NCBI GenBank assembly: GCA_024225635.1
Contig: JAAEMK010000499.1
Span: 62,001 to 126,000 of the forward strand
Source: Desulfobacteraceae bacterium
Lineage (GTDB): Bacteria > Desulfobacterota > Desulfobacteria > Desulfobacterales > Desulfobacteraceae
Direction of reading: 5' to 3'
Length of the DNA stretch: 64,000 nt
Shown here: piece by piece, positions 23,574-32,639 of the stretch
How the letters are laid out: each line of letters begins with the position of its first letter
How positions within the stretch are numbered: position 1 is the stretch's first letter
The notes under the pieces: generated by a model
Told to the model about the DNA's origin: nothing
Seen by the model: only the letters and a program-made list of their open reading frames with translations
Database searches by the model: none
Made by a program: the position numbers and the translations under genes

Positions 23574-25228
23574 GACTGTCCTCCCATCTCCCTGACCAGA
23601 TTGATCAATCCATTGGTTGAGGCGTCATGGCCCGTCACCGGATCTTCCCCGGAAAGCTCGGGAACGATGCGCCGGGCAAGCTCCTTTCCAAGCTCCACCC
23701 CCCACTGGTCAAAGCTGAATATATTCCAGACAACTCCCTGGACAAAAATCTTATGTTCGTACATGGCGATGAGCGCCCCCAGCACCTCCGGGGTCAATTT
23801 CTTGAAAAGAATGGTGGTGGAAGGCCGGTTCCCCTGGAACACCCGGTGGGGCAGCAGGGTTTCGATCTCCAGGTCGCAGCATCCCCCGGCCCTCATCTCC
23901 CCTTCCACCTCCTCCCGGGTTCGACCGTTCATCAAGGCCTCCGACTGGGCAAGGCAATTGGCCAACAGCAGGGTATGATGATTCGCCACCGGGTTGTGGC
24001 TTACGGCCGGCACCAGAAAATCGGCCGGAACAATCCGGGTCCCCTGGTGGAGCAGCTGAAAAAAGGCGTGCTGGCCGTTGGTGCCGGGTTCACCCCAGAC
24101 AACGGGACCGGTGTGGTAGCCGACCGCCGTACCGCTCCGGGTCGCGGACTTGCCGTTGCTCTCCATATCGGCCTGCTGGAGATAGGCCGGGAACCGGGCC
24201 ATCCTCTGGTCATAGGGAAGGATGGCCCAGGTGTGAAACTTGAAAAAATTGATGTACCAGATGCCGATCATGGCTAGGATCACGGGAATGTTCCGTTCAA
24301 GGGGGGTCTCCTTGAAATGACGGTCCATCTCAAACCCGCCCCTGAGAAGGGCCTTGAAATTATCAAACCCAAGGTAGCAGGCGATGGAGAGGCCAATGGA
24401 GGACCAAAGGGAGTAGCGCCCCCCGACCCAGTCCCAGAACTCAAACATGTTGGAAGAATCGATGCCGAATTCCTTGACTGCGGCACCATTTGTTGAAATG
24501 GCGACAAAGTGGCCGGCCACATGGCCGGGCTCCCCGGCCGCATCAAGGAACCAGCGCCGTGCCGCTTCCGCGTTCGCCATGGTTTCCTGGGTGGTAAAGG
24601 TCTTTGATGCAATAATGAAAAGGGTGGTGGCGGGATCGAGCCCCTCCAGGGTCTCCCGGATGTGGGTACCGTCGACGTTGGAGACAAAATGAACGGACAA
24701 CCCTTTCCGGGCATAGGGTTTCAGGCACCGGGTCACCATCTGGGGACCGAGATCGGAGCCGCCGATTCCAATATTCACGATATCGGTGACGGGCCGGCCG
24801 GTATAACCGGTCATTTGCCCGGAATATACCCGGGTGGAAAAGCGCCGCATCTTTTCAAGGGCCTTGTTCACCCGGGGCATCACATCCTGTTGATCCACCA
24901 GGATCGGGGTATTTGCGAGATTTCTCAAGGCCACATGGAGTACGGCCCTGTTTTCAGTGGCATTGATCCGCTCCCCGGCAAACATCATTGATATCGCCTC
25001 TTGAACACCGGTCTCCCGGGCAAGCCCCATCAACAGCTCCAGGGTCTTGTCCGTGAGCCTGTTTTTGGAAAAGTCGACCACCATATCGTTAAAGGAGATT
25101 GAAAAACGGCAGAAACGCTGGATATCCCCTTGAAACAACTTACTTATCCGAAGATTTTTCACCTGCTCATAGTGATTACCCAGCCGTTTCCAGCTATCTG
25201 TCAGAGCAGGGTCGATTTGCTTCAACAT
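23561..25228 (-). CDS. pgi: Glucose-6-phosphate isomerase
   Basis: About 555 aa from ATG 25228 ([13 protein letters not shown]); AGGGG lies just upstream. The family signatures are present: [13 protein letters not shown] for the phosphate site, [14 protein letters not shown] (signature 1), the active-site segment [18 protein letters not shown], and [13 protein letters not shown] (signature 2). It interconverts glucose-6-phosphate and fructose-6-phosphate in the cytoplasm; in a sulfate reducer mainly for gluconeogenesis and envelope sugars. It is divergent from the aminopeptidase gene and overlaps the downstream 563-aa gene. Confidence 0.95.
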   Translation of the reverse strand: MLKQIDPALTDSWKRLGNHYEQVKNLRISKLFQGDIQRFCRFSISFNDMVVDFSKNRLTDKTLELLMGLARETGVQEAISMMFAGERINATENRAVLHVALRNLANTPILVDQQDVMPRVNKALEKMRRFSTRVYSGQMTGYTGRPVTDIVNIGIGGSDLGPQMVTRCLKPYARKGLSVHFVSNVDGTHIRETLEGLDPATTLFIIASKTFTTQETMANAEAARRWFLDAAGEPGHVAGHFVAISTNGAAVKEFGIDSSNMFEFWDWVGGRYSLWSSIGLSIACYLGFDNFKALLRGGFEMDRHFKETPLERNIPVILAMIGIWYINFFKFHTWAILPYDQRMARFPAYLQQADMESNGKSATRSGTAVGYHTGPVVWGEPGTNGQHAFFQLLHQGTRIVPADFLVPAVSHNPVANHHTLLLANCLAQSEALMNGRTREEVEGEMRAGGCCDLEIETLLPHRVFQGNRPSTTILFKKLTPEVLGALIAMYEHKIFVQGVVWNIFSFDQWGVELGKELARRIVPELSGEDPVTGHDASTNGLINLVREMGGQSCRS

Positions 25229-25454
25229 CCTCTCCCCCTTGCATCCATATTTTCGTTTAAACGGATTCCGCCCCAAAACCTCCCAAAGCAACCGTTTTTT
25301 AACCGATACCACGGAGAGGAAGGCAAATCAATAGATGCACTGCCAGGCCCTGTGAAAAACTAAAAAAACCTTGTTCTAAAAACCAGATTTCTGATATTAA
25401 AGCCTAAACTCGTTACCCTGCGACAAAACAAGAACCATATAAGAGAGCACTCCC

Positions 25455-26777
25455 ATGACACCCAAGAAATTCAACCAGGATCTTTTCAGTTTCATCGACC
25501 AGTCCCCCTCCCCCTTCCATGCTGTGCGCCACATGGAGGACCAGCTCAAGGCAACCGGTTTTTCACGCCTTGAGGAGAAAGACGCCTGGAATCTTGAAGC
25601 CGGCGGCAAATATTATGTCACCCGGAACCGATCATCCGTCATCGCCTTTATCATGGGAAAGTCCAAGCCCTGGGAGAGCGGGATAAAGATGGTGGGCGCC
25701 CATACGGACAGCCCCTGCCTGAGGGTGAAACCCGAACCGTTGCAGAACTCCAATCTCATGACGCGACTTGGCTGCGAGATTTACGGAGGCACCCTCCTCA
25801 ACACCTGGTTCGACCGGGGGCTCAACCTTGCGGGCCGGGTCACCTGCCGGGTCATCGAGGATGAAAACGAGCGCCTTCAAAGCGTCCTGATCAACTACAA
25901 CCGGCCCGTGGCCCTGGTTCCCAGTCTTGCCATCCACCTGGACAGGGAGGCCAACAAGAACAGAACCGTCAATCCCCAGCTTCACATTCCTCCCCTCTTT
26001 TCCATTGGCGATCCGGAGAAGAGCCTGCCGTTCAAGGAGACCCTCCTTGCCCGGATAAAAGAGGAACACCCCGGAACGGATATCCGGGAGGTGATGGATT
26101 ATGAACTCTCGTTTTCAGATGCCGAACCTTGTTCCTATGCAGGCATAGACAGGGAGATCATCTCGGCCCCCCGACTGGACAACCTGCTTTCCTGCCATGC
26201 AGCCCTGAAGGGCCTGGATTCTGCGGCCCCCTCCTCCACCGCCATGGTGGTCTTCACAGATAACGAAGAGGTGGGAAGCGACACCCTGGCCGGGGCCAGG
26301 GGATCTTTCCTGGAATCCGTACTTTTACGGATGGCGGGCACGCCTGAGCAGTTTGCAAGAACCGCCGCCCGGTCCTTCATGATCTCCTGCGACAACGCCC
26401 ATGCCGTCCATCCGAACTTGAGCGAGAAACACGATTCAAACCACAGACCCACCCTGAACACAGGCCCCGTACTCAAGATCAACGCCTCCCAACGGTATGC
26501 CTCGGACTCGGAATCGTCCGCCCTTTTCCGGCATGTGTGCAAGCGCGCGGGACTCACTGTCCAGAACTTTGTCATGAGAAGCGATCTTCCCTGCGGAAGC
26601 ACCATCGGCCCCGCCATCTCCTCCCAGACCGGAATCCGGACCGTGGATGTGGGGGCGGCCACCCTGGCCATGCATTCCATCCGGGAAATGTGCGGAAGCA
26701 ACGATCCTTTCATGCTCTTCAAGGCCCTGAATAAGTTTTTCTCCCTGGATGAGCCGCCGCTTTTATCCTTGACATAA
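25455..26777 (+). CDS. apeB: M18 family aminopeptidase (probable)
   Basis: 440 aa. Metal ligands and catalytic residues of the M18 family are visible: His-Asp in VGAHTDSPCLRVKP, Glu-Glu in FTDNEEVGSDT, and SCDNAHAVHPNLSEKHD. These enzymes are cytosolic dodecameric zinc or cobalt aminopeptidases that remove acidic or neutral N-terminal residues. The start is ATG 25455, preceded by AAGAGAG. It stands alone between divergent pgi and the dsr region. The symbol follows the bacterial M18 convention; substrate preference is unknown. Confidence 0.92.
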   Translation: MTPKKFNQDLFSFIDQSPSPFHAVRHMEDQLKATGFSRLEEKDAWNLEAGGKYYVTRNRSSVIAFIMGKSKPWESGIKMVGAHTDSPCLRVKPEPLQNSNLMTRLGCEIYGGTLLNTWFDRGLNLAGRVTCRVIEDENERLQSVLINYNRPVALVPSLAIHLDREANKNRTVNPQLHIPPLFSIGDPEKSLPFKETLLARIKEEHPGTDIREVMDYELSFSDAEPCSYAGIDREIISAPRLDNLLSCHAALKGLDSAAPSSTAMVVFTDNEEVGSDTLAGARGSFLESVLLRMAGTPEQFARTAARSFMISCDNAHAVHPNLSEKHDSNHRPTLNTGPVLKINASQRYASDSESSALFRHVCKRAGLTVQNFVMRSDLPCGSTIGPAISSQTGIRTVDVGAATLAMHSIREMCGSNDPFMLFKALNKFFSLDEPPLLSLT

Positions 26778-26847
26778 AACCCCAGGATAGTTATATCGCT
26801 TACGTTAATCAGAAGTAGTTTCATTATAATTTACTATCCGGATCCCC

Positions 26848-27375
26848 ATGGATTCACAGGAGCAGCACAGCTGTATGAACATGAACAAGCGCCTTAAAAG
26901 TAACAGAAAAAAGATCATCGACCTGTGGTTTGAGGCCACGATCAAGAGCTATCCGCCTGAAACAGCACGGGTACTTGCACGAATAAAAAACCGTTTTGAC
27001 AACCCCGTGGGCAGTGCAACCCAGGCGAGTCTTGAGAATGTTTTTGACCAGCTTCTGGGAGACATTGATCCCGAAAAACTGGAGGATGCCCTGGATCCCG
27101 TGATCCGCATCCGGGCAGTCCAGAAATTCACGGCATCGGATGCCGTGGGATTTGTGTTTGAACTCAAGGAGATAGTAAAGAATGTCCTCGAGACCGTACC
27201 GGAGGACGAATTTGACAGAAAGGTCGACCAAGTGGCCCTGGCAGCATTCAACAGGTTCATGAAGTGCCGAGAAAGTATATTCCTTTTAAAGGCAACCGAA
27301 TCCAAACGACGGATTCACAGGGCTTTTGAAAGGGCGGGTTTAGTAACGGAGCTCAAGGATGAGGATCTCCTTTAG
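26848..27375 (+). CDS. RsbRD N-terminal domain-like protein next to dsrM
   Basis: 175 aa, helical. The pattern NRKKIIDLWFEATIKSYPPE, then a DP-rich turn and a long helix (VGFVFELKEIVKNVLE), resembles the RsbRD_N domain, a globin-like sensor module of stressosome proteins, here without a STAS domain. It lies 71 bp before dsrM on the same strand and is probably co-expressed with it, so sensing linked to sulfite reduction is an attractive but unproven idea. ATG 26875 or 26881 may be the true start, since AGGAG lies between 26848 and there. Confidence 0.65.
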   Translation: MDSQEQHSCMNMNKRLKSNRKKIIDLWFEATIKSYPPETARVLARIKNRFDNPVGSATQASLENVFDQLLGDIDPEKLEDALDPVIRIRAVQKFTASDAVGFVFELKEIVKNVLETVPEDEFDRKVDQVALAAFNRFMKCRESIFLLKATESKRRIHRAFERAGLVTELKDEDLL

Positions 27376-27446
27376 CTCAACAACATTTTAAACAGGCCTT
27401 GGCGGGCTTCGGTCTGTCTGGGCCTAAATAGTGAGGTGGTTAGAAT

Positions 27447-28454
27447 ATGAAGCAAAAGTACATGTTACCCCTGACAGGCGTTTTTCTGCTTTTTTTGCTG
27501 GCATACGCAGGGGTTGAGGGAGCCGGGATGCAATGGTTCTTCGGGATCGTTGCGCCCTATGCAGCGGTCTTGGCCTTCCTTGCCGGGTTTGTATACCGGG
27601 TGATGGGATGGGCATCCTCTGCAGTACCCTTCCGGATTCCCACAACCTGCGGACAGCAGAAATCCCTTCCGTGGATCAAACAGAACCGCATCGACAACCC
27701 CGACACAGCCGCCGGGGTATTTGTGCGCATGGTGCTGGAGATTTTCCTCTTCAGATCCCTGTTCAGGAACACCAAGGCGGCATTCAACGGGAATGAGAAG
27801 AACAAGCTCACCTACTCCTGGGAGATCTTTCTCTGGGTCGGCGCCCTTGCCTTCCATTATTCATTCCTGATGGTCCTCCTGAGACACCTGAGGTTCTTCC
27901 TCAACCCGGTTCCCGCATGTGTCAAGGTCATTGAATACTTTGACGGCATCATCCAGATGGGCCTTCCCATCATCATGCTCTCCGGTTGCCTGCTCCTGGC
28001 TGCGGCCCTGTTCCTGCTCGCAAGAAGAATCTTTGATGAGAAGGTGAGCTATATCTCACTTGCCGCAGATTACTTTCCGCTCTTTCTCATCATCGGTATC
28101 GCTGTCACGGGTATCTTCATGCGCTACATCACCAAGGTTGACATCCTGGGCGTCAAGACCTTCACCATGGGTCTTGCCACCTTTCACCCCGTCATTCCCG
28201 AGGGCGTCGGCGGACTGTTCTATGCCCATATCTTCATGGTCAGCATCCTGTTTGCCTATATTCCCGTGAGCAAGCTCATGCACATGGGCGGCGTGTTCCT
28301 GAGCCCCACCCGGAACATGGCAAACAACACCCGGGCAGAACGACACATCAACCCCTGGAACTACGACGTGGACATTCATACCTATGAGCAGTATGAGGAT
28401 CACTTCAGGGATAAAATGATAGAAGCTGGACTTCCAGTTGACAAGAAGGAGTAA
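27447..28454 (+). CDS. dsrM: DsrM: cytochrome b subunit of DsrMKJOP complex
   Basis: 335 aa with about six membrane helices, related to the NarI-type diheme cytochrome b. Candidate heme-ligand His residues lie in helices (His137, His147, His247, His261). DsrM passes electrons between the menaquinone pool and DsrK. Known role from the family: the DsrMKJOP complex links quinol or periplasmic electrons to the DsrC trisulfide formed by sulfite reductase. It is the first gene of a tightly packed five-gene operon; the dsrK start follows after three bases. Confidence 0.93.
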   Translation: MKQKYMLPLTGVFLLFLLAYAGVEGAGMQWFFGIVAPYAAVLAFLAGFVYRVMGWASSAVPFRIPTTCGQQKSLPWIKQNRIDNPDTAAGVFVRMVLEIFLFRSLFRNTKAAFNGNEKNKLTYSWEIFLWVGALAFHYSFLMVLLRHLRFFLNPVPACVKVIEYFDGIIQMGLPIIMLSGCLLLAAALFLLARRIFDEKVSYISLAADYFPLFLIIGIAVTGIFMRYITKVDILGVKTFTMGLATFHPVIPEGVGGLFYAHIFMVSILFAYIPVSKLMHMGGVFLSPTRNMANNTRAERHINPWNYDVDIHTYEQYEDHFRDKMIEAGLPVDKKE

Positions 28455-28457
28455 TCG

Positions 28458-30104
28458 ATGTCTGACGAACTTAAACCCGATGAATTACTGGACCAGATAG
28501 ACCACACCCCTGCCTCCGGCAGCTGGATGGATACTACGGTCCAGATCAGACCCGGCATATTCAGCTACGCTGCAAAGCCTGAAAGCCTGGAAACCCTGAG
28601 CGCCCCCAATCCCAGACAATGGAATCCCCTGGATGACGACTGGAAGCTTCCCGAGAACTGGCAGGAGATCATCCACAACGGCATCAAGGAACGCCTGGAG
28701 AAATTTCGAACTTTCAAGATCTTCATGGACGTCTGTGTTCGCTGCGGCGCCTGCGCCGACAAATGCCACTTTTTCCTTGGCACCGGCGATCCCCTGAACA
28801 TGCCCGTACTCAGGGCGGAGCTTTTGAGATCCGTATACAGGAACGACTTTACCACGGCCGGCAAGATCCTTGCCAAGATCCCCGGAGGCGAAAAGCTCGG
28901 CGGCGGACGCCCCATGACCCTGGAGGTCCTGAAGCAGTGGTGGTACTACTTCTTCCAGTGCACTGAGTGCCGCCGGTGTTCGGTATTCTGCCCCTACGGC
29001 ATCGATACCGCCGAGATCACCATCATGGGCCGGGAGCTGCTGAACCTTCTGGGCCTCAACATCGACTGGATCGCCACCCCGGTTTCCAACTGCTACCAGA
29101 CCGGTAACCATCTCGGCATCCAGCCCCACGCCTTCAAGGATATGCTCGACTTCTTCACTGAAGATATCGAGGAGATCACCGGCGTCAACGTCGAGCCCCA
29201 GTTTAACAAAAAGGGCGCAGACATCCTCTTCATCACACCTTCCGGCGACGTGTTTGCCGATCCAGGCACCTACACCTGTCAGGGGTACATGATCCTCTTC
29301 AAGTACCTCAAGGACAAGTACGACCTTGACGTCACCTGGAGCACCTACGCCTCCGAGGGCGGAAACTTCGGTTTCTTCACCTCCCACGAGACCATGAAGC
29401 GGCTCAACGCCAAGATGTATGCCGAAGCCAAGCGCCTTGGGGTCAAGTGGATACTGGGCGGCGAGTGCGGCCACATGTGGCGGGTCATCAACCAGTACAT
29501 GGATACCATGAACGGCCCTGCCGACTTCCTCGAGGAGCCTGTCAACCCCATCACAGGCACCAAGTTCGAGAACGCAAAATCCACAAAGATGGTTCACATC
29601 ACCGAGTTCACCGCCGACCTCATCAAGCACGGCAAGCTCGAGCTTGACAAGAGCAGGAACTCCAACCGGGTCGTCACCTTCCATGACTCCTGCAACCCTG
29701 CAAGGGGCATGGGTCTCCTGGATGAGCCGCGCTACTGTATCCAGAACGTATGTGACAACTTCTTTGAGATGCCGGAGAACACCATCCGGGAGCAGACCTT
29801 CTGCTGCGGTTCAGGCGCAGGCCTCAATGCGGGCGAGAATATCGAACTGAGAATGGCGGGCGCTCTCCCAAGGGCCACCGCCGTGAAATATGTCCACGAC
29901 AAATTTGACGTCAATACCCTTGGAACCATCTGTGCCATCGACAGGGCCGCCCTTTCGACCCTTTGCGAATACTGGGTACCAGAGGTTGAAGTCTATGGTG
30001 TGCACGAGCTGGTCGGAAACGCCCTGATCCTCCCCGGAGAGAAAGAGCGAGAGACGGACCTGCGCATGGAACCCCTACCCGGTATGGAGGATGAAGATGA
30101 GTAA
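28458..30104 (+). CDS. dsrK: DsrK: HdrD-like iron-sulfur subunit
   Basis: 548 aa. Two ferredoxin-type clusters are visible, CVRCGACADKC (Cys93-103) and CTECRRCSVFC (Cys168-178), and the C-terminal half has CCG-type cysteine motifs (HDSCNPARG and FCCGSGAG) that in HdrD/DsrK bind a special [4Fe-4S] cluster for disulfide reduction. It is the cytoplasmic catalytic subunit, taking the DsrC trisulfide as partner in current models. AAGGAG precedes ATG 28458. The end overlaps dsrJ. Confidence 0.95.
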   Translation: MSDELKPDELLDQIDHTPASGSWMDTTVQIRPGIFSYAAKPESLETLSAPNPRQWNPLDDDWKLPENWQEIIHNGIKERLEKFRTFKIFMDVCVRCGACADKCHFFLGTGDPLNMPVLRAELLRSVYRNDFTTAGKILAKIPGGEKLGGGRPMTLEVLKQWWYYFFQCTECRRCSVFCPYGIDTAEITIMGRELLNLLGLNIDWIATPVSNCYQTGNHLGIQPHAFKDMLDFFTEDIEEITGVNVEPQFNKKGADILFITPSGDVFADPGTYTCQGYMILFKYLKDKYDLDVTWSTYASEGGNFGFFTSHETMKRLNAKMYAEAKRLGVKWILGGECGHMWRVINQYMDTMNGPADFLEEPVNPITGTKFENAKSTKMVHITEFTADLIKHGKLELDKSRNSNRVVTFHDSCNPARGMGLLDEPRYCIQNVCDNFFEMPENTIREQTFCCGSGAGLNAGENIELRMAGALPRATAVKYVHDKFDVNTLGTICAIDRAALSTLCEYWVPEVEVYGVHELVGNALILPGEKERETDLRMEPLPGMEDEDE

Positions 30105-30492
30105 AAATGCAATCATCGCTGGATTGGCGGCTTTCGTCATTGCAGCGCTATTTCCCTTCTGGTTCAACCTTGGCGGAACGGACGCAGCTCCGGAGCCTGA
30201 GCTTTCCGCAAAGGCCAAGGCCGCTGAGAAATGCGTTCTGGACAAGTATGACATGAGGGCGAACCACATGAGCCTGCTGGACGAGTGGCGGGACTCCGTG
30301 GTAAGGGATGCGGACCGGAAATATGATGCCGCAAACGGCAAACAGTTCCAGATGAGCCTCTCCACAGGCGAAGACTCCTGTCTCGGTTGTCACGAAGACA
30401 AGGAGAAGTTTTGCGATAAGTGCCATAACTACGCCTCAGTGGATCCCTATTGCTGGGAGTGCCACACAACCCCCAAGGAGATTAACCAATGA
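30097..30492 (+). CDS. dsrJ: DsrJ: periplasmic triheme cytochrome c
   Basis: 131 aa from ATG 30097 (MSKNAII). An uncleaved signal anchor spans residues 5-25. Three heme-binding motifs are present: CLGCH (95-99), CDKCH (106-110) and CWECH (119-123). Cys46 (AAEKC) matches the position of the unusual Cys heme ligand described in Allochromatium vinosum DsrJ. It faces the periplasm in the complex. The start lies within the end of dsrK (8-bp overlap); ATG 30091 is an alternative. Confidence 0.93.
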   Translation: MSKNAIIAGLAAFVIAALFPFWFNLGGTDAAPEPELSAKAKAAEKCVLDKYDMRANHMSLLDEWRDSVVRDADRKYDAANGKQFQMSLSTGEDSCLGCHEDKEKFCDKCHNYASVDPYCWECHTTPKEINQ

Positions 30493-31313
30493 AAAAGAGC
30501 AGAAGAAGCTTTTTGAAAGCAGCAGGTGTTTCTGCGCTGGGCATTGGTGTTGCTCCGGCAATTCAGGCTGTTGCATCATCAGGCGCCCATGACGCCGCCC
30601 AGGCGTCAAAGACCACCCATCCCGAGGCGCTCCACGCAGAACGCTGGGGAATGGTCATCGATACCGACAAACTCACCCACGAGGTCGCGGAAGCATGCGT
30701 CGAAGCATGCCGCAAGGCCCACAACGTGCCGGACTACAACCACGAGCCCGATGCGGAGCGCTATCCCAAGACCCGCCCGGTGAACCCCAACCAGGATGTA
30801 AAGTGGATCTGGGAAGAGCATTTCCACAACGCATTCCCGGACAAGGAAGACGAGTTCCTGGCGGAAAAATTCAAGGAACTGCCCTTCCTCGTAACCTGTA
30901 ACCACTGCAAGAACGCCCCCTGTGTCCAGGCATGTCCCACCCAGGCAACCTTCAAGCGGGAGGACGGCATCGTTCTCATGGACTTCCACCGCTGCATCGG
31001 ATGCCGGTTCTGCATGGCCGCCTGCCCCTTTGGCTCCCGGAGTTTCAACTTCAGGGATCCCAGGCCGTTCATCGAAAAGGTCAATCCCGATTTCCCGACC
31101 AGGTCCAAAGGTGTTGTCGAAAAGTGCAACCTTTGCGCCGAGCGCCTTGCCAAGGGTCAGCAGCCCGCCTGTGTAGAAGTAAGCGAGGGCGCCATCGTGG
31201 TGGGAGATCTGGAAGATCCCAGCTCCGAAGTCCGGGCACTCTTGAATGAGAAATATTCAATCAGACGTAAACAGGAGCTTGGAACCGAGCCTTCTGTTTA
31301 TTATATCATGTAG
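30489..31313 (+). CDS. dsrO: DsrO: periplasmic ferredoxin-like subunit
   Basis: 274 aa. A twin-arginine signal (SRRSFLKAAGVSALG) shows export in folded form. Iron-sulfur Cys groups follow: CNHCKNAPCVQAC, CIGCRFCMAAC and CNLCAERLAKGQQPAC, with earlier Cys residues (CVEAC) completing the expected four clusters. It is the electron-transfer partner of the membrane subunit DsrP, as in other NrfC-like proteins. It overlaps dsrJ by four bases. Confidence 0.94.
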   Translation: MKKSRRSFLKAAGVSALGIGVAPAIQAVASSGAHDAAQASKTTHPEALHAERWGMVIDTDKLTHEVAEACVEACRKAHNVPDYNHEPDAERYPKTRPVNPNQDVKWIWEEHFHNAFPDKEDEFLAEKFKELPFLVTCNHCKNAPCVQACPTQATFKREDGIVLMDFHRCIGCRFCMAACPFGSRSFNFRDPRPFIEKVNPDFPTRSKGVVEKCNLCAERLAKGQQPACVEVSEGAIVVGDLEDPSSEVRALLNEKYSIRRKQELGTEPSVYYIM

Positions 31314-31324
31314 GAGAGGCGAAC

Positions 31325-32482
31325 ATGCTTGAAATAGCTATCAAAGGAAGCAAAAAGTACTGGATCTGGCTTGGGGTGCTTTTCGCTGTCATCGGAGCAA
31401 GCTTTCTTGTCTACGTGGACCAGTACATCAACGGTCTGACCATAACAGCCATGACCCGTGACGTCAGCTGGGGCTTTTACATCGCCAACTTCACCTACCT
31501 TGTCGGAGTTGCGGCCGGAGGTGTCATGGTGGTCATCCCCTTTTACCTCCACAACTACGAGAGATTCCACAGGATCACCATCCTGGGCGAGTTCCTCGCG
31601 GTTGCGGCGCTGGTCATGTGCCTGCTCCTGATCATCGTGGACCTTGGCCAGCCCACCCGCTGCGTCAATGTTCTGCTCTACCCCACCCCCCATTCCATGC
31701 TGTTCTGGGACATGTGTGTGCTTAACGGCTACCTGTTCCTCAACATCGTGATCGGATGGAAGGTGCTGGAAGCCGAGCGGAATCAGATCAAGCCCCCGGC
31801 TTGGACAAAACCCCTGATCTATCTTTCCATCCCCTTTGCCATCGGCATCCACACCGTGACGGCCTACCTGTACTGCGGCCTTCCCGGAAGAGGTTTTTGG
31901 CTTACCGCCATCCTGGCTCCCAGGTTCCTTGCATCGGCATTTGCAGCGGGACCCTCCGTCCTGATCCTGCTCTGCTACCTCGTCCGCAAGGTAACCAAGT
32001 TTGATCCGGGCTGGGAAGCCATGCAGACACTGTCAAAGATCGCATGCTATGCGTTGATCGCCAACGTGTTCTTCTTCCTGTGCGAGATCTTTGTCACCTA
32101 CTACAGCAAGATCCCGGGCCATATGACCCACATCGAATACATGTTCTTCGGTCTCCATGGCCACAACACCATGGTTCCCTGGATGTGGACCTCCATGATC
32201 CTCATGGCCACGGGTGCGATTCTGCTGGTGGTTCCGGCGCTGAGAAGCAATGCGACCCTGCTGCCCTTCACCTGCGCCATGGTGATCATCGGCACCTGGA
32301 TCGACAAGAGTCTCGGCATGATCGCGGGCGGTTTCGTACCCTCCCCGCTCCATCACGTGACCGAGTACATGCCGACCTTCAAGGAGGTCGTCATCACCAT
32401 CGGCTGCTACGCCATCGGACTCCTGGTTCTCACCATCCTCTTTAAACTTGCCACCACGGTCAAGGAAGAGGTAAGAGGATAA
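31325..32482 (+). CDS. dsrP: DsrP: NrfD/PsrC-type integral membrane subunit
   Basis: 385 aa, very hydrophobic, about ten membrane helices, NrfD-like. It has no cofactor motif, as usual for this family, and is thought to exchange electrons between menaquinol and DsrO. It is the last gene of dsrMKJOP, with GGAGAGG before ATG 31325, and is followed by a strong terminator at 32515-32550. No dsrAB, dsrC or qmo genes are in the window. Confidence 0.94.
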   Translation: MLEIAIKGSKKYWIWLGVLFAVIGASFLVYVDQYINGLTITAMTRDVSWGFYIANFTYLVGVAAGGVMVVIPFYLHNYERFHRITILGEFLAVAALVMCLLLIIVDLGQPTRCVNVLLYPTPHSMLFWDMCVLNGYLFLNIVIGWKVLEAERNQIKPPAWTKPLIYLSIPFAIGIHTVTAYLYCGLPGRGFWLTAILAPRFLASAFAAGPSVLILLCYLVRKVTKFDPGWEAMQTLSKIACYALIANVFFFLCEIFVTYYSKIPGHMTHIEYMFFGLHGHNTMVPWMWTSMILMATGAILLVVPALRSNATLLPFTCAMVIIGTWIDKSLGMIAGGFVPSPLHHVTEYMPTFKEVVITIGCYAIGLLVLTILFKLATTVKEEVRG

Positions 32483-32514
32483 ACTAGCCGAACCGAATAA
32501 TCTGTTCGAACCGC

Positions 32515-32550
32515 AAGCGGGGATGCCGAACGGCATCCCCGCTTTTTTTT
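32515..32550 (+). terminator. Terminator of the dsrMKJOP operon
   Basis: AAGCGGGGATGCCG (32515-32528) pairs with CGGCATCCCCGCTT (32531-32544), followed by eight T. Its stem core CGGGGATGCC recurs in the terminator at 34736. Confidence 0.95.
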
Positions 32551-32639
32551 GTAAGCATTTTTGCATGAACCGCCCCCTGTACCCGAGTACTGACCCTCTT
32601 CATAGCGGTTGAATTAAAGCACTAAAGGATTTTTGAATT

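Noticed and set aside
28485-29684. 399-codon open frame antisense to dsrK
   Set aside because: Caused by GC-rich codon use; dsrK on the other strand is certain and the antisense translation has no domain.
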